From Sparassis latifolia (lineage: Eukaryota > Basidiomycota > Agaricomycetes > Polyporales > Sparassidaceae): a DNA stretch of 64,000 nucleotides. The stretch lies in the NCBI GenBank assembly GCA_018466975.1, contig CM031553.1, forward strand, positions 62,001 through 126,000. Reading direction: 5' to 3'. A program made the position numbers and the translations under genes. The notes under the pieces were generated by a model, which saw nothing but the letters and a program-made list of their open reading frames with translations, was not told where the DNA came from and made no database searches. This document shows, one piece after another, positions 10,076-18,842 of this stretch (its first letter is position 1; each line of letters begins with the position of its first letter).

Positions 10076-11723
10076 CTACATGCCAGCCTTCGCAGCAAGA
10101 CGCATCCCCTCTTGAACAGCAACTGCCTCCTCTACCCAAGGCAGCCTGAAAAACTCGCTGCGCTTCAGGTCTTCCTGGCGCACAGTACCGCCTTCGCTAG
10201 GTCCGCTACCCAGCACACTCTCGAGATCACGCGACTGCGACGCCAACCAGGTCTGGATGAACCCCTGCGGGTCGTCCGCGAACGCACGGAGGAAGTTACG
10301 CTTCAGGTTAGAGTTGTTCAGCGACTGAGCAAGCAGCGCGATCTGCGCAAGATAGTGAGGATCCAATATCCACATTGACATGTGAACAATGAGCATACCT
10401 CGTCATCCAATTTCGCCAAGTCCCGCGCGCTCTCTGATGCCATTTGGACGATGACGTGATTCATGCGGCCCTTCAGCGTTGAGTCGTCTACCCGCACTTC
10501 AACATCCCAGGCACCTGGCTTTTCAGGGGGTGGTACAGCAGGATTCAGGGTATAGTGCAGGATGATGGGGTCTGGAGGGAGCAGGAAGCGATTCACCAGT
10601 TCTGGTAGGTTTTGGAATGGCAGCTGGTCGACACCAAAGAGCTAGCACGGCGTCAACTATGCGTACAGAACAGCAGCATAAAAAGGCACTCACTGGTCGC
10701 AGATAGGCGTCTGGGCGGACCATGCGACGATCGACCTTGTCTTGCAGACCCTGCAATTTGATATAGTTCCACAACGCCTGAACGACGCCCGTCCTGCTTT
10801 CCTCTCTGAGGCCTAAAATCCTGCCTGTGAATGGATCATGAATCAGACGCCACGCAGCCGATGACTTGAACTGGAACTGACCGAGCTCAGGATGGACTTT
10901 GTAATGCTCGGGCTGCTGTTCCAGGTGTAAAATGATTCTGATCTTGGTCGGGCCATCTCCTTTTCTCCGGACGGTGAAACCATCTAGATGTGCTTGATTT
11001 GGCCCGCGCACCCACTGATACACGAGATGAGCCGACCGAGCGACCTAAGATAAGCTATACGCACTTCCACGATGTTACCCTCTGGGTATAGCGTCATGTC
11101 ACGGTCCAACTCAACCACCATCTGCTTTATGAATGTGGAGAATTTGCGTGGCGGTACTCTGTCCTTTGCACGCTGGTTGGGGATCTATCTAGAGGTTCGT
11201 CGTAGTTCACGGACACACGAGGAGATATCACGCACCTCTAACAACCGGCCCTCTATCCTGAACGACCACGCTGGAATACCTTCGCCAGTCTCTGGATTCA
11301 CCTTCACCTCCGCACCGCCTAGCCCCGCGCCGTCTACCATCTGCCACGTCTGGCCGGACACCGTATGGCTCAAGAATATGCGCAGTGTTCGTGGCGTCTG
11401 CAATGCAAGAAGCCACCAAAGATAAGGGTCATCATATGATGCATCATGCTTATGAAAATGAACACGAACTGCAATAACGCGCCCCAGCGTATCCTGCACT
11501 TCGACGCGTTTGCGCGTCATCGTCCAGTCGAGCCGCCTCTCCATATCCAGCAGGTCGCGGTACATCTGTGAGTCGGCGGTGAACTCTGGAGACTGGAATA
11601 ATGCATTGGGAATGCTCTTGTCCGTGATTTTGCGCTTCCTGCAATGAGAGCCAATTAAATAAACCGTGAGCCATGTACGAATCATATGTCGACGCACTTT
11701 GCAGCGGGCTTTTGGGTTTCCAT
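10076..11723 (-). CDS. RSC6: SWI/SNF-RSC chromatin-remodelling subunit, SWIB domain (SWP73/RSC6/BAF60)
   Basis: Nuclear core subunit of SWI/SNF-class remodellers. The first exon METQKPAA starts at 11723 and splices to KKRKITDKSIPNALFQSPEF. The product continues with YRDLLDMERRLDWTMTRKR, then WSFRIEGRLLE and PPRKFSTFIKQMVVELDRD, WVRGPNQAHLDGFTVRRKGD and KIRIILHLEQQPEHYKVHPEL. The SWIB domain is then visible: RTGVVQALWNYIKLQGLQDK and LFGVDQLPFQNLPELV. The C-terminal part has NLKRNFLRAFADDPQGFIQTWLASQSRDL, as in the BAF60 family. Five or six exons are separated by short introns. The stop is at 10076. The yeast paralogues Rsc6 and Snf12/Swp73 are both candidates and this read does not separate them. 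A MULE is inserted 148 bp upstream of the start codon. Confidence 0.88.
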
Positions 11724-11860
11724 GATAGAGTGAGTAAGGGGCGGCAATGACGGGAAATTTTTTTATTGTCCCTGATACTGCTAGACTGAATTACGTGAGT
11801 GGTGAAAATTAGCCCCAGTATACAACGCAGAGAAGCAGTTTGCCGAGATGGAGAGAAGCG

Positions 11861-11870
11861 TTCAGTACTT
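11861..11870 (+). repeat. Target-site duplication, left copy (TTCAGTACTT)
   Basis: This 10-bp word directly abuts the left inverted repeat of the MULE. The identical word abuts the right end at 18492-18501. The 9-11 bp size fits Mutator-like elements. Confidence 0.9.
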
Positions 11871-11948
11871 AGGAAATGCAATTCACCCAACGATCTTTCG
11901 GACGCGGCAACTTCCGCGATCCAATCTCATCACGTGCACACTTCACGT
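11871..11948 (+). repeat. MULE left terminal inverted repeat
   Basis: Begins AGGAAATGCAATTCACCC. Its reverse complement matches 18417-18491 almost base for base, apart from a 3-4 bp indel near GATCTTTC. Confidence 0.9.
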
Positions 11949-12063
11949 CGCGTCGCGCGTCGACTGGCGTCTGTCATTCGCGCTCCATTCTTTCTAGCAC
12001 TCTATTCAGTGGCTGACACTCCATCTTCTTCTATAATTTCTGGTCTTCCTCTCTGTTTATGTT

Positions 12064-15000
12064 ATGGCTTCCCTCAGCCCAGATCTCGGTGGCTCTCACT
12101 CCAGAACTTGTGTGGCCTGCAAGCGGCTGCGGCCACTTCATGCATTTTCGCTCGCAAAGAAGGGTGTCAACAAGGGAAATTTGTCAGCAACATGCACAGA
12201 ATGCTCGGAGCGAAAGTCAAGAACACAGAAGACCAAATACAAGGAACAGAATGAAGAGAAAAAGGGAAGTATGCTGAGTACTGTGGCCTTCACGGACTTT
12301 TTGGCCGTTCTAGAATCGGGAAATGGGTGCATCAATATTGAGGCCGAAGTGGACACCAGGAGCTTAGGTGAGGATGTAAAAGATGGCAAGACAATTGCCA
12401 ATACAGTTGCAAAGTTGGTGTGGGAGGTGACAGGCTATCGGTGGCCGTGAGTTCCAGTGACCACCGAAATATTGCATGGCTGATCTATTCACAGGTATCA
12501 CAGTAAATGGAATGTTGCAGCTGGGTGCATCAAATTCCGATACTACTGCGCACAAAGTGAAACCCGCCAGAAGCAATCGAAGAAGTCGGCACCTACGCCA
12601 GATAAACAGCGCGACAAGGAGAGCATGATGTCATTCAATTGCAGGGGCTGGCTGTCCATTACTACAACAGAAGGTTCATCTGTTGTGTCCGTACAGCTTG
12701 TGCATGATGATGATCACATACCATATTGTTCGATTGATATCCCCAATGACGTTGAGGCTTTTGTTGCCAAGAATGCCTCAATGACACCCACACAGGTATG
12801 CATTCTCCATACATTTGAATGCTATCTAATCACATTGCACCCACATAGCTATGGAAAGAAATAATCGACAAATACCCAGATGCACAGTTTACTAAGAAGG
12901 CCATCTACCAGATGTGGTCAGAAGCAGACAGCAAAAACTGGAAACGTGACGGGAATGAGCTTAAGTCAGCAAAAATCCTACTTGAAGAAGGCTATAAAAA
13001 TTCTTCGGGACTGTATACAGTTCAACCTGTTCCGATTGCATCACCGCCCGGGCTTACGACAATTGCATTCAGTCTGCCAAATATCTTGCGGCAGTGGGGT
13101 GGTCGTATCCGAGAATTGGCCATGGATTCTACATGTGAGTTTTGGGTTGTTCTGAATGAACGAGACATACTCACGCCTGGACAGGGAATACTAATGGTTC
13201 ACGATTTGAATTGTTTGCTATATTAGGAGAGGCCTACGGATCCGGTCTGCCACTCGGGTATCTGCTTGTACAATCTAGCGCTGACGCGGAGCAAGGAGCA
13301 AAGCAGGACGTACTGGAACAATTTCTTCATCAGCTGCGATCACAATGGAACCTCCGTATCATTATTACCCTGTCTGACAAAGACTGGAGTGAGATCAATG
13401 CCCTCCGCAGAATATTTCCAGATGCAAAGCATCAGCTTTGCTTCTGGCATGCACTGCGGGCCATCAAGACACGGCTCTCAATCCTCCGACGGATGCCGGC
13501 ACACTACGACATTGAAGAGGCTCACCGGGAATTCACTTTCATTGATGTGGACTTTCTTCCTGTGTCCCAACGCCAACCGTCGAGCACCCAATACCAGCCA
13601 AGGAAGACCGCACTCCCCCAGCTCCAGTTCCGCATCAACGGTGTACTTCAGCCGCTGGTTCCTCAGGAGCATCGGTTGATGTTGCGATTACCAAGATGAC
13701 CAACCATCAGGAGCGAAGATGTAGTGCACGTAGAGATTGCATCTGGATCAGGCACGAGTTCTGAAGAAGAAGACAATTCGGGAAGTGACGCTGCTGCAGA
13801 ACAGAGTCTGCAGCAGCATCACCACTCGAATGTGATGGAAGACATTGGTGAAGATATTGGTGATGGTGCAGACAGTGGGGATATAAGAGACGATGTCAAT
13901 GGTAAGTCTGATGAAGATGAGACTGACGCAGAGGATGCACCAGATTGGGTCTTCGACATGGGTGAGAAAAAATCTGCCGACCCGACGTACGTGTTTTGTC
14001 CTGCGCCACACCGCAAGGCTCTCCTGCATCTATTCACCAAACACTTCTGTCAGCACCCCTTGTTCATCGAACGTGATGGCAAATCACACACCTCTGAACA
14101 AATTCGCCGTGATGCTGTCTACGAGATGTATCTCTTCTGTCAGATTCGTGGTCTCACTGAGGTCTGGGCGTACATGTGGACTTCCTGGTATTCTCACCGG
14201 TGGTGGCATCTGTGGGCCCGATCGACGATGCCATGGATTTCTCGGGCTCGCACGACCATGAACACCGAAAACCACTTCAAGCAAGTCAAGCATGACTTTC
14301 TTCCACACCTACTTAGACCTCGACTGGATCAGCTAATCTGGATCTTGAGCACAAAGGTTGTCCCTGCATACATGAAGCGAGCTCAAGAACTCGAGGACAC
14401 TTACCGCATCGGTCGCTCAAAAAAACTCACCTCCTATCAGATCAGATTCAAAAAAGCATGGCGGACTCTCGAAAAGAAACCTATCAGCAACTCAGGCATT
14501 GATTACCATGTGAACGTGGCAACATGGACATGTGGTTGTGGGAATCAAAAATACAATGCATACCACCTGTGCAAGCACCTGGTACAAGCCGTCGTGAAAC
14601 CACCCCCTCGCTTCTTTCGTCAAGTGGTCCGTCGCAGGACCATCCCTATCTACTGTCATCCTGACCTGCGCCCGAAGATGCTTGAGGGACAAGATGTCAC
14701 CCCAGAACCTGCGGAGGCCAGCGATGGCTCGATCACTGATGGCGATGATCACCTTTGGCTGGGCAACAAGGAGAAGCTGAAAGGAGGTAGCTGGCGCGAG
14801 ATGACTCAGAGAAGCGTCGCCGAAAGCATCTTGGGCAAATGCTCACGAGAAGAAGCCATGTCCGAAGGGGATGCCAGGGATGCCGCAGAACAAAAACATG
14901 AGTCAATCGAGACTTCTGATCTTCAAAGTGGCGCGGAGGATGCGGAAGACGAGCACAGTGAGATTGACAGTGACGAGGTGCGTGCTAAGACAGAAGTAGA

Positions 15001-15331
15001 ACTGATATCATAGTTGCCGGTATTGATGCTTGCGCAGGTACAGGGCATCTTGGAGCGGGGACACCATACCCAGGAAGTACTCGCCGAATTAAGCAAGATT
15101 GTTGCGTCGCAGGTCGACTACAAGAATATCTTCTGGCTGCGACGCTTTGTCAGCGACAATTTTGTGCAGCATGCGGAGAGGTTGCTTGGCGACATTCGCC
15201 ATGTCGAGAGTACCGGCAGACGACGAGACGTGACATGGCCGCGCAATCGAAGTGAAGCAAGGCGCTCCCGGAATACCATGGGGTACCAATCTCGCTGCGC
15301 GAGTTCTGATGCAGCACCTTCGGAAGGCTGA
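12064..15331 (+). CDS. MULE transposase with SWIM zinc finger (one in-frame stop)
   Basis: DDE-type transposase of the Mutator superfamily. Five exons fit one frame: 12064-12446, 12495-12795, 12849-13134, 13185-14977 and 15038-15331 (1,018 codons plus stop). The N-terminus has a cysteine motif, CVACKRLRPLHAF...CTECSERK. The catalytic core shows LAMDSTWNTNGSRFELF (first Asp), IITLSDKDWSEINALR (second Asp), then QLCFWHALRAIKTRL, and TMNTENHFKQVKH (acidic residue). The SWIM finger is WTCGCGNQKYNAYHLCKHLV. The last exon ends in RRRDVTWPRNR...NTMGYQ, the usual tail of basidiomycete MULE proteins. One TGA at 13697-13699 interrupts the frame between core and acidic linker; a TGG there would be silent to the reading. 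Splice sites and phases are otherwise consistent. The gene ends about 110 bp before the LTR insertion, which leaves it intact. Confidence 0.88.
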
Positions 15332-15439
15332 TCTGTATGGTTTTTTCTCTCTGAGATACTTGGTTTTGGTTACTTATTTCTCGTCTTATTTCTTTCTTAT
15401 CAGAGACAACTTCTCTGTGTACATTCTGTATTCTAACCC

Positions 15440-15667
15440 TGTTGGAAATGGCCGGAAAAGAGGCAATCCGAGGGCATCCGAGGGATGCGCCACAGCGGAG
15501 ATTAATTACATAATGTGGCCATTATATAAAAGGATATCTATATTTGGAGCAATGAGAGCTCCGCAGCCACATCTTCGTCCCGATCCTTTACCTCGCGTCC
15601 GGTCCGATTCTCTCAGATTAAATTCCTCGCTTCCCAAAAGGGCTACGAGCCCCCGCATTTTCTAACA
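15440..15667 (+). repeat. 5' LTR
   Basis: Starts TGTTGGAAATGG and ends TTTTCTAACA. It matches the inverted LTR at 18119-18346 except for one C/T difference (GTCCGGTCC versus GTCTGGTCC). It holds a TATA-like ATTATATAAAAGG about 90 bp in. Confidence 0.92.
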
Positions 15668-15686
15668 GGTTATGAGCCCCGAGACG
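15668..15686 (+). promoter_or_regulatory. Primer-binding site complementary to the anticodon arm of initiator tRNA-Met
   Basis: GGTTATGAGCCCC directly follows the 5' LTR. Its reverse complement GGGGCTCATAACC reads like the anticodon stem-loop of initiator tRNA-Met. Drosophila copia is known to prime from this internal half-tRNA site. The match to this organism's own tRNA was not checked. Confidence 0.7.
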
Positions 15687-16935
15687 ATTGCAATCCTCGG
15701 ACATAGGCTCTTCTCTGAATATATAGCTGAGTCCTTGACCCCTATTCACCAAAAGGCTGATATACTGCATTGCACAACAAGTAATAGGAGATCTCAGCAG
15801 TCCTATGTATGATTTAGGACTACTGAGGAAAAATAATATTGTTTTGTGCCTAAAGACTTCGCCGGATAATGATTCGCAGACGCGGTCAAAAGAGCCGCGC
15901 AGAGAAGCGTTGGGAGGCCAAGCGCGCCTAAATAGGAGCGTGCGAGAATGAGATGCGCTCTTGCTGTCCTAAGAGGCAGAACTGCGGTAAATGCGAGTGC
16001 TAAGACCTGGAGCTCAGAGCCTAGAGCGCAAGACCAGAGACTGAGAGTCCATAGAGAGACCACAGTCCCGAGTCAAAGACTCAGAGCCAGAGATGAGAGG
16101 CCAAACTCGAAAACCCGAGGCGCGAGATGTGTCATTGAGATAAGATTAGATGAGGATGCAAAGCGCCTTGGGAACGCAGAGCGCCTAAAGCAGATAAGCG
16201 AGATAAGATAAGATGATGCGCATGCATACTGCGCACATCAGCATGGTGAGCCTCGAGGAATATGGCGCGTGCAAAGATGCACGGAAGCTGTGACGCGATG
16301 TGCGTTAGTGGTGAGAGATGCACTTGCAATGCGTGGACCCCCGAGCCATAGCCAGAAGACGTTTTCGAGCCCCAAGCTCAGGAAGCAGACTCTGTATCAC
16401 CGGAGAAAAGCCGAGGCCATAGCCGATGATTAGATCTGGCAGGCAAGGCAGAGCGGGATGCGGAGACTGGGGCCTATAAACACAAATGTAAGGCCCAACA
16501 ATATATATTTCTACGGGCCAAAAACAGTGTGAAGCTGTATGCAGTACTGTACTTAACGGAGTACAGAATAAAATCAACCGGTATAATGGGTATATCACCG
16601 GAAAGAAGCCAAAGCTGATCGTGAGCAAAGGCACTAAATTTAGATGGTCGAGAGTATCGAAAGGGCAATCTACAGTAATTGCTCAGTACCCGGCCAATGA
16701 GAGTGAGATGAGTGTGACTGCGCTGCACTCGCCATTCCAGAAAGAAAGCCGTAGAATGTCTAAATTGAACACTACTCGATTGAATGTGCCTATGAGCACA
16801 ATTAAAGATGCTACCCTCAAATACAATATTAGCATCCAGGGCTACAAAAATATATTGGTAAGCTACATGGATGGAGTGAAATGTAGGGCGCATGAATGCG
16901 TCAAGACCACCTAGCCGGGCTCCCTGCGAACCAAT

Positions 16936-17365
16936 GGACAGACGTGTCACATGGTAAGGAGAAGCCCGATGTCCCCAAACTAGGCGGAACTGCAGACGTG
17001 CAGCGCCAGGGGGAGAGAAAATGAAAATTCCAGACCCCTCGCCAATTAGCATGGCAGACGTGCATGCATGGGAAGGAGATCTGAAGTCCCATAAAACTCA
17101 AAGCGACTGCAGACGTGCAGTGCGAGGGGAAATCAGGGGGAGCATATTAGCACCGGGTCCACTACCAAGCAACGTGACAGACGTGCCGCGTGCGGAGATG
17201 AGTCCCGAAGTCTCCAAACTAGGCTGAACTGCAGACATGCAGTGCCAGGGGGAAGAAAAGGAAATTGCCGGATCCCATACCAACCAATACTGCAGACGTG
17301 CAATATGGGGATGAGAGATCCGAAGCCCTAAAACCTCGGCAGCCATAGACGTGTGGCGCGAGGGG
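16936..17365 (+). repeat. Degenerate tandem array marked by CAGACGTG, about 58-bp period
   Basis: The word CAGACGTG or a one-base variant occurs near 16938, 16993, 17054, 17109, 17178, 17231, 17292 and 17345. It is usually followed by GCAGTGC..AGGGGGA and a less conserved spacer. Spacing is about 53-69 bp. The array lies in the internal region of the LTR element and codes for nothing I recognise. Confidence 0.75.
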
Positions 17366-17883
17366 AGCTAGGAATTCCGCACCACAGTCAACTGCCACAT
17401 CAAATCCAGCGCAGCGCAGATGGGATGATGATCCCGAAGAACGCCAAGAAGGTGGGACTGATGCACACAAAAAGGAAAGGCCCACAGACAGAAAAGTCGG
17501 TAAAATCTACCGAATGATCTGGATGCCAAGAAGGACGATCCGGAGAACGCGCGCCAACAGAAGCGCGCATATGAGCTAAAAATGCTCAGAATTGAAAAAA
17601 TGAAAAATCGCACTCTGGCTAGTAGCGAGTGTTATTTGGTGTTGGGGAACCTCACCAGATTCCGACAGCGGGCTTTTCCCACTGGGTTTTTTCCCACGAG
17701 GTTTTAACTGCTGGTCTACCCTACCAGAAGGTAGGATGGTCGGGAGTGTGTATCTGAGGACCATCAGACGGCGATATTAATTGCATGCGATCCTCAAAAT
17801 ATTTATTGTCCTATCCCGAAAGAAAAACAATCCTAAGCCAAGGCATCAGAAGCAAATAAATATGCTCGAATGCCCGTCGGCTT

Positions 17884-17891
17884 GAGGGGAG
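17884..17891 (+). promoter_or_regulatory. Polypurine tract (GAGGGGAG)
   Basis: A purine run immediately before the 3' LTR (TGTTG...), the expected plus-strand priming site. Confidence 0.75.
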
Positions 17892-18114
17892 TGTTGAAAT
17901 GGCCGGAAAGAGGCAATCTGAGGGCATCCGAGGATGCGCCACAGCGGAGATTAATTACATAATGTGGCCATTATATAAAGGATATCTATATTTGGAGCAA
18001 TGAGAGCTCCGCAGCCACATCTTCGTCCCGATCCTTTACCTCGCGTCTGGTCCGATTCTCTCAGATTAAATTCCTCGCTTCCCAAAGGGCTACGAGCCCC
18101 CGCATTTTCTAACA
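17892..18114 (+). repeat. 3' LTR, 5 bp shorter at homopolymers
   Basis: Same orientation as the 5' LTR. It differs by loss of one base in five runs (GG, AAAA, GGG, AAAA, AAAA), plus two substitutions (AATCTGAGG, GTCTGG). Confidence 0.9.
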
Positions 18115-18118
18115 GGTT

Positions 18119-18346
18119 TGTTAGAAAATGCGGGGGCTCGTAGCCCTTTTGGGAAGCGAGGAATTTAATCTGAGAGAATCGGACCAGACGCGAGGTAAAG
18201 GATCGGGACGAAGATGTGGCTGCGGAGCTCTCATTGCTCCAAATATAGATATCCTTTTATATAATGGCCACATTATGTAATTAATCTCCGCTGTGGCGCA
18301 TCCCTCGGATGCCCTCGGATTGCCTCTTTTCCGGCCATTTCCAACA
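18119..18346 (-). repeat. Third LTR in inverted orientation
   Basis: Reverse complement of the 5' LTR at full length, 228 bp, with intact homopolymer runs. It lies 4 bp (GGTT) from the 3' LTR, making a near-perfect palindrome of about 450 bp. Confidence 0.92.
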
Positions 18347-18416
18347 AAACCCAATGTACTACTACCATACATTAATATTCACGTACTTTGCGCTGTGAGC
18401 CTTATGTTCGACGTTT

Positions 18417-18491
18417 ACGTGAAGTGTGCACGTGATGAGATTGGATCGCGGAAGTTGCCGCGGAAAGATCGTTGGGTGAATTGCATTTCCT
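18417..18491 (-). repeat. MULE right terminal inverted repeat
   Basis: Inverted partner of 11871-11948. It ends ...GAATTGCATTTCCT and is followed by the target duplication TTCAGTACTT at 18492-18501. Confidence 0.9.
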
Positions 18492-18501
18492 TTCAGTACT
18501 T
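18492..18501 (+). repeat. Target-site duplication, right copy
   Basis: TTCAGTACTT, identical to 11861-11870. Confidence 0.9.
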
Positions 18502-18842
18502 GCTTGATTTGGAAAGAAGACAAATAATACACAATACTCTACTTCTTAGCGCCACCATGTCGACGCTCACGAGTCACGGTAATTCTTGAGCAAACACTCT
18601 TGATCAACTCTTCAGTGAAGCAGGCCTCTGGAACATCGGTGGGTACGCTTTTTTTTCTTGGAGGAGCAAAGGTCGTAGATAATAGATAGTCTAACGTTCT
18701 CTCATTTATTTAACGAGGTATACATAGCCGTGTATCGTCAGGCATTATCTAGATCTTCCATCACTACTCTCTATGCTATAGAAGTTCCAATACTTCCAAT
18801 ACGACCTTCTGTTTCCCGGTCTAACCCAGTCTAACGAGATCT
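18502..18842. other. Intergenic between the MULE and the ABC transporter 3' end
   Basis: About 340 bp with nothing recognised. It includes the likely 3' untranslated region and polyadenylation area of the ABC gene on the minus strand. Confidence 0.5.

Larger units (their letters stand above)
15440..18346 (+). mobile_element. Nested Ty1/copia-type LTR retrotransposon, non-autonomous, with an extra inverted LTR
   Basis: A 228-bp 5' LTR (15440-15667), an internal region of about 2.2 kb, a 3' LTR (17892-18114), a 4-bp spacer, and a third LTR in reverse orientation (18119-18346). LTR ends are TGTTGG...CTAACA. A primer site follows the 5' LTR and a polypurine tract precedes the 3' LTR. I found no gag, protease, integrase or reverse transcriptase in the internal region, so the element would depend on enzymes from elsewhere. 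Flanks of the whole block read TAACCC on the left and AAACCC on the right, compatible with a 5-bp duplication AACCC if one A is extra. Confidence 0.85.
11871..18491 (+). mobile_element. Complete Mutator-like transposon (MULE) carrying a nested LTR element
   Basis: Bounded by terminal inverted repeats 11871-11948 and 18417-18491 and by a 10-bp direct target duplication. The element is 6.62 kb as it stands. Removing the LTR insertion (15440-18346) leaves about 3.7 kb, which holds one transposase gene (12064-15331). The near-identical TIRs and matching target duplication show that this is one transposition event and that the ends are still intact. It landed between the RSC6 start and the 3' end of the ABC transporter gene. 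Confidence 0.9.

Noticed and set aside
13641..13710. A 70-bp GT..AG intron that would remove the TGA in the MULE transposase
   Set aside because: Its length shifts the frame and leads to a stop at once, so it does not rescue the reading.
15252..15665. Plus-strand open frame of 137 codons, and a matching minus-strand one at 18121-18372
   Set aside because: Both run through the LTR sequence; the identical peptide arises because the LTRs are copies. They are not proteins.
16474..17052. 192-codon minus-strand open frame inside the LTR element
   Set aside because: It overlaps the repeat array and resembles no gag or pol; it probably stays open by chance.
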